DNA of 64,000 nucleotides from NCBI RefSeq assembly GCF_022815725.1, contig NZ_JALGRF010000009.1:180605-244604 (forward strand), read 5' to 3'. Every line of letters begins with the position of its first letter. The first letter of the stretch is position 1. This DNA is from Streptomyces sp. APSN-46.1 (GTDB lineage: Bacteria > Actinomycetota > Actinomycetes > Streptomycetales > Streptomycetaceae). Made by a program: the position numbers and the translations under genes. Shown here piece by piece: positions 48,558-56,741 of this stretch. A model generated the notes under the pieces. The model was not told where the DNA came from and did no database searches. It worked only from the letters and a program-made list of their open reading frames with translations.

Positions 48558-50036
48558 ATGGAGATCTTCTTCACCGACCCGGATGCGCTGGAAGCAGCCG
48601 GGGTGAGAGACGCGACGAAGGCGCTCGCACGGCACGGATTACATGCCGGTGCACCGTTCATCCTCGGCGATGATGGCAGCTACGACGTCCAACTCAATCG
48701 ATTCCTGTGGTCCTTGCCGACCCTCGGGGTGAGGTCTGCACATTCCTGGCGTGCCTACGCTCTGGACCTGCTGACCTGGGGACGGTTCCTCCAGGAGCAT
48801 CGCGGCAAGACCCTTTGGCACGCCGACCGCGACGACGTCACCGCCTTCCATCGAGCCCGGCGCGTCTCTCCCGACCCGACACAGGTTGTCTCGGCCTCGA
48901 CCTGGAACCGGGGCGTCGCTGCCGTGGACAAGTTCTACACATGGGCGGTGGACGAGGCTCTGATCGAGCGAACGCCGTTCAAGTACTACGAGAGCTCGCG
49001 GCGCACTGGCTCCGGGCAGCAGGTCCGCGTCCGCAACAACCGTGCAGTAGAGAAAGCCGCCAAACGCGGAAACGTGAAGTTCCTTTCCGTTCCCCGCTAC
49101 GCGGCCTTCCGCGACATCGGCCTACGGGGTCAGCTGCAGAGGGGCACGGCTGATTCGAGCTTCCGAGGCCGTAATGCGGAGCGAAACGTCGTCATGGCCG
49201 AGCTGCTGGTCACCACTGGCTTGCGCATCGAGGAGGCCGCTTCGCTCTGCTGGCCGGAACTCCCGGCCCTGGACGGCCAGAGGGACACGAAGAGCGTGCC
49301 CTTCGACCTGGCGCCGCCGACTGCCAAGCGGGACAAGGGACGCAAGATCCTCTTGCCCCATCGAGTCCTGCGCGCCGTGGCCGACTACGTGGAGATCGAG
49401 CGCTCCCTGATGCTGGACCGCTGGCGTGCCCGCGGCTGTCCGCTGCCTGCCGGCGCGGTGCTGGGGAGTCAAGCCGACCGACGAGGTGTGCGCGTACCTA
49501 TGAAAGACGGCAGGCTCCGAAGGGTCCCCTGGTCACGTCTGCCGCCGACACTCCGATCTCGCCTGTACCTCGTTGACGATCAGGGCCGTTCCCTCGGCTC
49601 GGCGTGCGTCTGGCTCGGCCAGGAAGGGCGACCCGTGTCTCTGTCGGCCTGGGAGTCGGTCTTCGTGCGGGCGTCGGAGAGATGCCGTACGCGCGGGATC
49701 GACGTCGACGCCACACCCCACGTCCTCAGGCACACCTTTGCCGTGCATCTGCTGTCCGCGTTGATCCAGGAACAGATCGGCTCGGTGGAGAAGGGCGAGA
49801 TGAGCGACGGCGTGTACCGACGCATCATCGGTGACCCACTCGATCACCTTCGCCGTCTACTGGGGCATTCCTCGATCACCACCACGTACATCTACCTCGG
49901 CTGTACCGACCAGGCCCAGGCTCTGATCGACGGCGCGGTGGATGCCTGGACATCCGAGGTCGTGGATACGGCACATCACGTGTCGCATGAGTTCGACAAC
50001 TCCTCTGTTCAGACGCCGGGAGCGCCCCCGTGGTAG
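48558..50036 (+). CDS. Tyrosine recombinase 1 of the trio (TnpA-like)
   Basis: A 492-residue phage-integrase-family recombinase with an intact catalytic set: Arg223 (TTGLRIEEAASL), His388/Arg391 (HVLRHTFAVH), His437 and nucleophile Tyr446 (LLGHSSITTTYIYLG). A SAM-like core-binding domain occupies about 45-150 (SWRAYALDLLTWGRFLQEH). The ATG at 48558 follows AGGGGGTG by 7 bases and lies only 66 bases inside the left end. Its last 7 bases overlap the next recombinase gene. It is the best candidate for the strand-cleaving catalyst of integration and excision. Confidence 0.92.
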   Translation: MEIFFTDPDALEAAGVRDATKALARHGLHAGAPFILGDDGSYDVQLNRFLWSLPTLGVRSAHSWRAYALDLLTWGRFLQEHRGKTLWHADRDDVTAFHRARRVSPDPTQVVSASTWNRGVAAVDKFYTWAVDEALIERTPFKYYESSRRTGSGQQVRVRNNRAVEKAAKRGNVKFLSVPRYAAFRDIGLRGQLQRGTADSSFRGRNAERNVVMAELLVTTGLRIEEAASLCWPELPALDGQRDTKSVPFDLAPPTAKRDKGRKILLPHRVLRAVADYVEIERSLMLDRWRARGCPLPAGAVLGSQADRRGVRVPMKDGRLRRVPWSRLPPTLRSRLYLVDDQGRSLGSACVWLGQEGRPVSLSAWESVFVRASERCRTRGIDVDATPHVLRHTFAVHLLSALIQEQIGSVEKGEMSDGVYRRIIGDPLDHLRRLLGHSSITTTYIYLGCTDQAQALIDGAVDAWTSEVVDTAHHVSHEFDNSSVQTPGAPPW

Positions 50037-51844
50037 GCCGGGGGCGGCGTAAAGCCCGATTGAACGCACCCTCACTCCAGGTCGTCGATACGGCTCCGGA
50101 CACGCTCGGACTTCTGAAGATCGAGGTCTCTTTCCCGGACAACCGGACGGCCGTCGTGGACTGGACCCGAGAGCCGCAGCAGCGGCTGCTGGGGGCTCTG
50201 GGGGTCGAATTGGCGGCTTCGTGTGAGGTGGGGCAGGGGACTGGTTCACCGCATACGCTCCGCAATCGTGCGCGTTCTTGCCGACTGTGGGCGCGGTGGC
50301 TCGACTCCACGGAAGCGATGGAAGTCCGCGTCAGTGACCTCCTTCCGCATCACCTCGACGGATTCGAGAGCCACCTCCGGGAGGGCCGCCCAGAGTTCTC
50401 CCGGACGCCCTACGCCCGTATCGCCGACATCGTGTGGATCTTGCGCCGACTCGGCGAGAAGGAACAGGGACTATCCCCCTCGATGCTCCGGAGGCTCTCC
50501 TACACATCCACTGGCCCGGTCGGCTCCTATACCCCTCGCGACGCCTACTCGCCGCACCTCGCCGAGCAGCTACGCACTGCCGCACGTTCTGACGTCGATG
50601 ACGCGATCCGACGGCTGACGCTGGAGGGGCCAGCGCTCCTCGCGCGGGGCCAGGACCCGCGGACCGCAGGCTGGGACTCCGACCCGAATGTGTTGTGGGA
50701 AATCTCCCGGACCCACGGGACCTTCACACGGACACAGTTGGCCGATCTTGTTGGCACCGGCCTGGCTAATGCGCGCACTCCCGGCCGCCTTGCACCCTTG
50801 GTGTACCCGACCAGCCGCGACGTGTTCGCTCTGCTCCTGCTGTTCTGTCTCGAAAGCGGCATGGAGGTGGAAGCGGCCAGAGAGCTGACCGCCGACTGCT
50901 TGAAGAATCCCAACCGGGGCTATGTGCAGGTCGAATACCTCAAGCGACGGCGGCACGGCCAGGAATGGAACACGATCAGGGTCCGGGACGGCTCGTCCAA
51001 CTCACCCGGCGGGCTGCTTCGGCTGGCCCTGCGGCTCACAGCGCCTGTCAGAGAGGCCACCGGCTTGCCGGCGCTTTGGCAGTTCAGGACGAAGGACGGG
51101 GTACTGTCCGCAGGCCTCAGCGCTGGAACCGCGTCGAGTGCGGCTCGGAGCTTCGTCTCGGCCCACCGGCTGACGGATGCGGGGAAGCCCGTCGACCTGC
51201 GCCTGTCCCGACTTCGGAAGACCTACAAGGCTGCCGTCTACAAGGTGACCGGCGGCAGAATGTCGGCGTTCGTGCAGGGCCATTCGCAGGACGTCGCCGC
51301 GGCGCACTACGCAGACATCCCCTCACTGCGCGCTCTCCACGAACAGGCCGTGGCAGACGGCCTGCAGGACGCACTCGCTGACGCCCAGACTCCCACGGTC
51401 CTGACGCCGGAAGAGGAAGAACGCCTCACTCAACAACCGACGGATGCAGTTGAGTTGCTTGGGGTCCCGGCCGAGCAGCTACCGCCGCTCCTGTCCGGCG
51501 AATCCGACCTTTGGTTGTCGTCCTGCCGCAGCTTCTTCGACTCGCCTTTCGGAGTCAAAGGCAAGCCCTGCCCGGTCTCCTTCTTCGCCTGCCTGGGGTG
51601 CAGTAATGCCGTTATCACCCGGAGGAAACTCCCAGCAATCCTGGCCTTCCTCAACCACATCGTGACTGAACGGGCCAAGACACCCGCAGCGGAGTGGGAA
51701 GCGCGGTTCGGCAACGCTCACCAGCAGATTCTGCAATCGATCGTCCCGAGGTTCAGCCAGCGTGACGTGCTGGACGCCAGGGCAATCGCCGAATCTTCCG
51801 AACGCCTGCTCTTTCTTCCCCACAACCTGTTGGGAGGCCACTGA
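50030..51844 (+). CDS. Tyrosine recombinase 2 of the trio, catalytic set partly lost (TnpB-like)
   Basis: A 604-residue protein. The integrase-like core has Tyr427 and His418 (QGHSQDVAAAHYADI) and Arg396 (LSRLRKTYKAA). However, the first catalytic Arg position reads SGMEVEAAREL (Glu279 where TGLR has Arg), and Ser393 replaces the usual His of HxxR. The C-terminus has a four-Cys motif (SCRSFFDS...KPCPVSFFACLGCSNAVIT), a probable zinc knuckle. The GTG at 50030 overlaps the first recombinase stop, and its TGA overlaps the third start as TGATG. It may be a structural partner rather than an independent recombinase. Confidence 0.88.
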   Translation: MVGRGRRKARLNAPSLQVVDTAPDTLGLLKIEVSFPDNRTAVVDWTREPQQRLLGALGVELAASCEVGQGTGSPHTLRNRARSCRLWARWLDSTEAMEVRVSDLLPHHLDGFESHLREGRPEFSRTPYARIADIVWILRRLGEKEQGLSPSMLRRLSYTSTGPVGSYTPRDAYSPHLAEQLRTAARSDVDDAIRRLTLEGPALLARGQDPRTAGWDSDPNVLWEISRTHGTFTRTQLADLVGTGLANARTPGRLAPLVYPTSRDVFALLLLFCLESGMEVEAARELTADCLKNPNRGYVQVEYLKRRRHGQEWNTIRVRDGSSNSPGGLLRLALRLTAPVREATGLPALWQFRTKDGVLSAGLSAGTASSAARSFVSAHRLTDAGKPVDLRLSRLRKTYKAAVYKVTGGRMSAFVQGHSQDVAAAHYADIPSLRALHEQAVADGLQDALADAQTPTVLTPEEEERLTQQPTDAVELLGVPAEQLPPLLSGESDLWLSSCRSFFDSPFGVKGKPCPVSFFACLGCSNAVITRRKLPAILAFLNHIVTERAKTPAAEWEARFGNAHQQILQSIVPRFSQRDVLDARAIAESSERLLFLPHNLLGGH

Positions 51845-53877
51845 TGCCCGCACAGCCTCTTCCACGCAGTGTCGTCACCAGCCGTCCTTCCGACGCAACA
51901 GCCGTACTGTCCGGGCGCCCCCTCACCGCTGATCCATCCCTCATGCCGCGATTCGGAGACGGCGTCTGGAATCTCGCGGTCGCCGGGCATGCCGGGAACC
52001 GCTACGCCAGTGAGTTCTTCATCGATTTCGAGTCACTCAGCGATGTCACACGGCGCGAGGCGGCGCGCGAGTTCCTGTTCTGGAGACTCAACACCCGCCC
52101 GGTTCACGGTCCCCTTCCGTCCATCTCGACAGTGTCGGCTGAGTGGTGGAACCTGCGGTGCTTCCTCCGATTCCTCGACTCCGAACACGACGGGATTCGC
52201 CTGGACGCTGTGACGCAGCCGGTTCTCGATTCCTACCTGGTTCACTGCCGGGCCGAAAGACTGATGCACAGCGGCATGCGCCACCGCCTCCAGGTCATCC
52301 CACGCCTCCACCTCGCGGCAGAGGCCATGCCGACGGACGCACTGGCGACCAATCCCTGGAACGGCCGCCCCCTCACACGCGTCATCGGCGGCCCTGCCGT
52401 CAGCAAGCACGAGAACCAAACTCCCCGAATCCCGCCCCAGGTCATCGCCCCGCTGGTACAGGCGGCCCTGTTCTACGTCCGCACCGCGGCATCGGACATC
52501 ATCGACGCGCGCGCGGAGCTGATGGAACTGCAAGCCTCCGTCAATGAGATCCACGGGCAGTCGCTCGCCCGCCTGGACCGCTACCTCGACGACCTCGCAG
52601 CCGACGGGCGAGGTGTCCCGGTGCTGGATGGCGCCGGTCTCCAACCTCACCTGGCCGGTTCACCCGCCTACACGTACATCATGCGCAAGTCGGGGGCAGG
52701 ACGAGGGGTTGCCAGCGGCTCCTACGCCAACCACATCGTCAGGGCACTGGAGCGGCTCGGGCCCGAGCCCGGCGGCATGGACACGCCCATCACTCCACAT
52801 CCGCAGACCGGGCGGCCGTGGCGGGATAGGTTCAGCCCTCCGGCCGTTTCCCATGAGGAACGGCTCCTGCGGGCCGCCTGCTACATCCTCATCGCCTACT
52901 TGTCCGGCATGCGCGACTCCGAAGTCAAGGAACTCCGGGACGGCTGCCACTTCACCGAGCGGAGCGCAGACGGTGTCGTCGTCCGGCACAAGGTGCGGTC
53001 GCAGCTCATCAAAGGTGGGCGAGGCGCACCGGAGAGCTGGGTCGTCATCGAGCCCGTCGCGGAAGCCATCGAAGTCCTGCAACGCCTGCCCCATCGTGAC
53101 ATGCTGTTCTGCCGTCCGGTAACAGGCCGACCGCACTCGACGATCTCTGCCAACCGCATGAATGACAACCTCAACGAGTTCCTGGCTCACTGCGCCGGCA
53201 TCGGATTTCCGGTGCCCGATGTCGATGGGGAACCGTGGAACCTTACGACCCGCCAGTTCCGCAGGACCGTGGCCTGGCACATCGCGCACCGCCCGTTCGG
53301 CGCCGTGGCCGGGATGATTCAGTACAAGCATCTCTCCGTGGCCATGTTCGAGGGGTACGCGGGTACTTCCTCCTCTGGTTTCCGCGCGGAAGTGGCTGCT
53401 GAAGAGGCGCTGGCCCGCCTGGCCGATGTCGTGGAGCGCTACGAGGATTTCAAGGCAGGCGTACGCTCGACATCCCCAGGCGGACCACGGACCGACAACG
53501 AGTTCGCGCGTGTCCAGCAGGAGCTCCAGGACTTCGCGGGCAGGGTGGTCGACGAGCGCCGCCTGTACGCCATGCTCAAGGCTTCCGCACGCACCCTGCA
53601 CATCGGGACGCTCAACGACTGCTACTACCAGCCTGAGACCGCCCTCTGTCGCACGCCAAGCGGCGAGGACCGGCCTCTGCTCAACAGCTGCCGTCCCGAC
53701 CGGTGCGGGAACTCGACCATCACGACCCGGCATCGCAGCGGGTGGGAAGCAGCACGCGGAGACACCGAGCGCGCACTGGCCTTCGTCGGGCTCTCCGATC
53801 TCCAGCGAACGGCTCTGCGAGGTCACCTCAACGACGTCACCAAAGTGATCGAGGGTATTGGCTGTGCCAACGACTGA
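51844..53877 (+). CDS. Tyrosine recombinase 3 of the trio (large TnpB-like)
   Basis: A 677-residue recombinase-like protein. It has Arg357 (AYLSGMRDSEVKEL), Arg473 (LTTRQFRRTVAWHIAH, with Arg470 where His is usual), His496 and Tyr505 (YKHLSVAMFEGYAG). The long N-terminal half (1-330) holds the DNA-binding region. The C-terminus has a four-Cys motif (DCYYQPETALC...SCRPDRCGNSTITT) like that in recombinase 2. The ATG at 51844 overlaps the upstream stop. The 3' end overlaps the next small gene by 14 bases, so all four form one operon. Confidence 0.88.
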   Translation: MPAQPLPRSVVTSRPSDATAVLSGRPLTADPSLMPRFGDGVWNLAVAGHAGNRYASEFFIDFESLSDVTRREAAREFLFWRLNTRPVHGPLPSISTVSAEWWNLRCFLRFLDSEHDGIRLDAVTQPVLDSYLVHCRAERLMHSGMRHRLQVIPRLHLAAEAMPTDALATNPWNGRPLTRVIGGPAVSKHENQTPRIPPQVIAPLVQAALFYVRTAASDIIDARAELMELQASVNEIHGQSLARLDRYLDDLAADGRGVPVLDGAGLQPHLAGSPAYTYIMRKSGAGRGVASGSYANHIVRALERLGPEPGGMDTPITPHPQTGRPWRDRFSPPAVSHEERLLRAACYILIAYLSGMRDSEVKELRDGCHFTERSADGVVVRHKVRSQLIKGGRGAPESWVVIEPVAEAIEVLQRLPHRDMLFCRPVTGRPHSTISANRMNDNLNEFLAHCAGIGFPVPDVDGEPWNLTTRQFRRTVAWHIAHRPFGAVAGMIQYKHLSVAMFEGYAGTSSSGFRAEVAAEEALARLADVVERYEDFKAGVRSTSPGGPRTDNEFARVQQELQDFAGRVVDERRLYAMLKASARTLHIGTLNDCYYQPETALCRTPSGEDRPLLNSCRPDRCGNSTITTRHRSGWEAARGDTERALAFVGLSDLQRTALRGHLNDVTKVIEGIGCAND

Positions 53878-54271
53878 CGCAACCGAATCAGCCCTCCGAG
53901 GGGCTTCCGAACGCCTACTCCGGGGAGAGCCCACCCGTAGCGACGGTTCCCTGACCGTCGCATCACTCGCCGTTGAAGCCAGCGTCAGCAGAGCCAGCGC
54001 CTACCGCTACCCCCATGTTCTGGCAGAATTCCGAAACCTCGTAGCCGATCGAGAAGAAACAGCCGCGCCCTCAGCGTCCCTCCGGCAGGAGGTCCAGGCC
54101 CTGAAGGGCGCCGAGCGCCGACTCCGCCAAGAGCATGCACGCGAGGTGCGGGAGCTGCGCTCCTCGATCAACGTCCTCGCACAGCAGGTTCAGCTCCTCA
54201 CACTGGAGAACCAGCGTCTCTCCAAGGCAGCTGAGCGAAGCGATCGCGTCACTCGTATCGATCGCCGCTGA
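53864..54271 (+). CDS. TnpC/DUF6262-like small accessory protein
   Basis: A 135-residue protein. The N-terminal half contains a helix-turn-helix-like stretch (DGSLTVASLAVEASVSRASA, then YRYPHVLAEF). The C-terminal half is a predicted coiled coil (about 68-128, ALKGAERRLRQEHAREVREL, QLLTLENQRLSKAAE). Tn554 TnpC and DUF6262 proteins have this size, position and layout and help set the orientation or efficiency of insertion. The GTG at 53864 was chosen because GAGGG lies about 8 bases upstream; a TTG two codons earlier is possible. It overlaps recombinase 3. Confidence 0.78.
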   Translation: MPTTDATESALRGASERLLRGEPTRSDGSLTVASLAVEASVSRASAYRYPHVLAEFRNLVADREETAAPSASLRQEVQALKGAERRLRQEHAREVRELRSSINVLAQQVQLLTLENQRLSKAAERSDRVTRIDRR

Positions 54272-54425
54272 TCGATGCGGCCTGATGCGGCACGGTATCC
54301 CGCTTGCAGAAGGTGATCCCGCTGGCCATCCTCAAAGGCGGCGATGCGCCGGCCCCTCCCGTCCTACGCTCCCGATCACGAGATCGGCCGCGGAGCAAGC
54401 ATCGTCAACAACCACGGGGAGCAAC

Positions 54426-55925
54426 GTGCCGCCTTTCGTCTACCGGATCACCAAGTACGACCCTGCCGACCGCGACGAGCATGGCAGCTACGTCGGCGCT
54501 GAGGACTCAAGCAGCGACCACGGACCGGTCGAGGCTGCGTATCTGCAAGCGATTGCCGCCTTCGCCGAGGACACCGGCATCGACCGACTGGCCATTCGCG
54601 AGCCGGGGATCTCCAGCCTTGCCTACTTCGGCCTGGAGCCGGCGGTCGACGGCCACGGCCTTGCCGGGCTCTTCCCACCCGATCTCAGCGGGTTCCATGA
54701 TGGTGCTGAGGTGTCTCTCCCCCTCGGCCTGGAGCTGGTCAGGGTCATGCTCCGCGACAACGGTGCCTGGTGCCGCCTGGCGGTGGAGGACAAGTTCGAC
54801 GTGCAGGTCGGTTGGGACCAGTACGTCTACATCAGCAGTGACAAGTCCTGCGAGCGCGCCGTTGCCCGCACGCGGGCTCTCGGTCTCTTCCCGGAGCGGC
54901 TGGAGGCCTCGCCCTACGAAGCGGACTTCGACGAGCCCGGCGTGCAGCGACCCGCCAACGAAGATTTCTGGGCCCGTCTACGCTGGTCCATCGCCATACG
55001 GCACGCCGCGATATTGGAGGAGGGGTACCTCCACAATGCCTCCCGCTGGCATCGCCTCACCGATGGGAACCTCGATGCGGTTCGCGCCCGACTCACCCCT
55101 CGTGCCCAGTTGACCGTCTGGCCGGACCTGTCCACCGATGTCGACGCGGTCCTCACCTCGCTTCCCGACGAGGGTTCAGTCGAGTTCGTATGGGAGGACG
55201 AGAACGGGGCTATCTCCAGCACGATGGCCGACGAGTCCGAGTACAGGGAACTGGCCGCCCAGGTGGCAGGCGCCCGTGCCGCTATGGCTCTGTCCTTGAC
55301 CCTCGACGAACGCCACCCGCTGTTCACTGCGGTCCTGCCCGACAGCGACGGCGTCCTGCGCGCGCGGTGGAGGACCGAGCCGACGCCGAGCGACCGGAAC
55401 TGGGCCTTCCTGAAGACTCTCCACCGTGGGCAGATCTGCACCGGCACGGTCGCAGAGATCGCCAGCTTCGGTGTGACCTTCGTGGACATCGGCGGCTTCA
55501 CCGCGATGATCAACATTCCGGAGCTGTCCTGGCGGCGCATCAATCACCCCTCCGACGTCGTCAGAGTCGGCCAAAGGATCTCGGCCGAGATCCTCGACGT
55601 CGACCTCGTGAGGGAGCGCGTGTCTCTGTCCCTGAAGGCATTGCAAGAGGACCCGATGCCGCAGTTCATTCAGCAGGTCGGCCAGATCACGAACGGCGTC
55701 GTGACCAAACTCGTCCCGTTCGGAGCCTTCGTCCGTATCGAAGACAGAGAGGACGGCCTCGAAGGCTTCGTGCACCTCACCGAGCTGGCCGAACGACACG
55801 TGGACCGGCCGGAGGATGTTGTTCAGGTCGGAGACAGCCTCACCGTGAAGATTCTGGACGTCGACCTTCCACGGCATCGGATCACCCTCTCCCACCTGCA
55901 GGCTCTCCCGCCCGGACAGTGCTGA
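54426..55925 (+). CDS. Tandem S1-domain RNA-binding protein, element cargo
   Basis: A 499-residue protein. Two S1 (OB-fold) domains lie at about 337-410 (GQICTGTVAEIASFGVTFVD) and 422-495 (GQITNGVVTKLVPFGAFVRI, GFVHLTEL). The first 330 residues are a domain I cannot name: FVYRITKYDPADRDEHGSYV opens it, and FDVQVGWDQYVYISSDKSCE and RRINHPSD-type features appear later. It is not a full ribosomal S1 protein (usually 4-6 repeats). The GTG at 54426 has GGGGAG upstream. It ends 9 bases before the end of the convergent rescue exonuclease. Its role, whether for the element or as host-beneficial cargo, is unknown. Confidence 0.8.
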   Translation: MPPFVYRITKYDPADRDEHGSYVGAEDSSSDHGPVEAAYLQAIAAFAEDTGIDRLAIREPGISSLAYFGLEPAVDGHGLAGLFPPDLSGFHDGAEVSLPLGLELVRVMLRDNGAWCRLAVEDKFDVQVGWDQYVYISSDKSCERAVARTRALGLFPERLEASPYEADFDEPGVQRPANEDFWARLRWSIAIRHAAILEEGYLHNASRWHRLTDGNLDAVRARLTPRAQLTVWPDLSTDVDAVLTSLPDEGSVEFVWEDENGAISSTMADESEYRELAAQVAGARAAMALSLTLDERHPLFTAVLPDSDGVLRARWRTEPTPSDRNWAFLKTLHRGQICTGTVAEIASFGVTFVDIGGFTAMINIPELSWRRINHPSDVVRVGQRISAEILDVDLVRERVSLSLKALQEDPMPQFIQQVGQITNGVVTKLVPFGAFVRIEDREDGLEGFVHLTELAERHVDRPEDVVQVGDSLTVKILDVDLPRHRITLSHLQALPPGQC

Positions 55926-55934
55926 CCAGCGCGG

Positions 55935-56648
55935 TCATCGCCTCCGGGGAATGAGCGGCCAGGCCGGCTCGACGACTGCGGTCGGGTCCGCTGTGCGCCG
56001 CAGATATGCCTGCAAAGAGACCGACTGTTCGGCCGCCGCACGCACCTGAAGGTCATGCAGATCTGCCAGTGGCATCACCGCGACGGGCTGGTGCTTCTCA
56101 CCCATGCGTCGCACGACCCGGGCGGCAGCCACGGCATCCGCCCTCGCGTCATGCGCGTCATCGAGCGACACCCCGTAGTGAGCACACAACGCGTGGAGGG
56201 CCCGCTTGCCCTTCCGGTACTTGTCGACGTGCTTGTCGATCACCAGCGGATCGATGACGGGCGAAGGCACACTGCCCAGCCGCTCGCTGATCGACTCGAC
56301 CTCGTGCCGCCGACACTCACGGTCCAGCAGTGACAGGTCGTAGCGTGCGTTCATCACCACCAGAGGCATCCCAAGACGCAGCCCCCCGGCGACGGCCTGC
56401 GCGATCTCTTCGATGGCGGAAGCAGCCGGTACCCCGTGCTCGCGAGCGTGTTCCGTCGAGATGCCATGGATCGCCGACGCCTGCTCGGGTATCGCTATCC
56501 CTGGATTCAGCAACCAGGTCCGCTCAGCCGAGACGGCCCCGGCCGAATCTAGGCGCACGACCGCCGCTGTCACGATGCGGTCGGTCTCGACGTCGGTTCC
56601 CGTGGTCTCCAGGTCGAAGGCCACCAACGGCCCACTGATCCAGCTCAT
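55935..56648 (-). CDS. Element-encoded DEDDh 3'-5' exonuclease (rescue copy)
   Basis: A complete 237-residue DnaQ-like exonuclease. ExoI is AFDLETTGTD (Asp12, Glu14), ExoII is MNARYDLSLL (Asp104), and ExoIII is DDAHDARADAVAAA (His166, Asp171). It aligns end to end with the reconstructed 241-residue host protein, including IHGISTE, YRKGKRAL and the C-terminal WPL. Catalytic positions 14 and 104 carry nearly the same numbers in both. The ATG at 56648 overlaps the stop of the truncated host N-terminal ORF as TGATG, so translation is probably coupled to the host gene's own start. The ExoII codons differ from the host and lack AAGGCC. Confidence 0.93.
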   Translation of the reverse strand: MSWISGPLVAFDLETTGTDVETDRIVTAAVVRLDSAGAVSAERTWLLNPGIAIPEQASAIHGISTEHAREHGVPAASAIEEIAQAVAGGLRLGMPLVVMNARYDLSLLDRECRRHEVESISERLGSVPSPVIDPLVIDKHVDKYRKGKRALHALCAHYGVSLDDAHDARADAVAAARVVRRMGEKHQPVAVMPLADLHDLQVRAAAEQSVSLQAYLRRTADPTAVVEPAWPLIPRRR

Positions 56649-56700
56649 CACGCGGCCCTCATTCCGGCGTGAGCCGCCGGCCGGCGCCGCACTGGCACGC

Positions 56701-56735
56701 GAGACACCTGAGACACGACCGGCGTGCGCGGATAA
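56701..56735. repeat. Right terminal inverted repeat of the element
   Basis: Read on the minus strand from the junction: TTATCCGCGCACG, CCGGT, CGTGTCTCA, then GGTGTCTC. It mirrors the left end. GTGTCTC is repeated directly within it. Confidence 0.8.
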
Positions 56736-56741
56736 AAGGCC
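56736..56741. repeat. Right core attachment repeat (AAGGCC)
   Basis: The second copy of AAGGCC. Collapsing it with the copy at 48486-48491 restores the host codons GCG GCC TTC GAC. Confidence 0.85.

Larger units (their letters stand above)
48486..56735 (+). mobile_element. 8250-bp triple-tyrosine-recombinase element carrying a rescue exonuclease
   Basis: An element inserted in a host exonuclease gene. It is bounded by direct AAGGCC hexamers (48486-48491 and 56736-56741) and imperfect inverted termini beginning TTATCC. It carries three overlapping tyrosine recombinases, a TnpC/DUF6262-like small protein, an S1-domain protein and, on the other strand, a complete exonuclease homologous to the interrupted one. 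Coding sequence is visibly less GC-rich than the flanks. There is no relaxase, replicase, phage structural gene or tRNA target. The layout resembles Tn554 (tnpA, tnpB, tnpC; 6-bp core; insertion in radC) and recombinase-in-trio elements. Whether it has been described in Streptomyces is not known to me. Confidence 0.92.

Noticed and set aside
48486..56735. Prophage, ICE or plasmid integrated at this site
   Set aside because: No phage structural genes, relaxase, FtsK/TraB-like translocase, replication initiator, excisionase or tRNA target is present. Only recombinases, one accessory, one S1 protein and the rescue gene fit inside the mapped ends.
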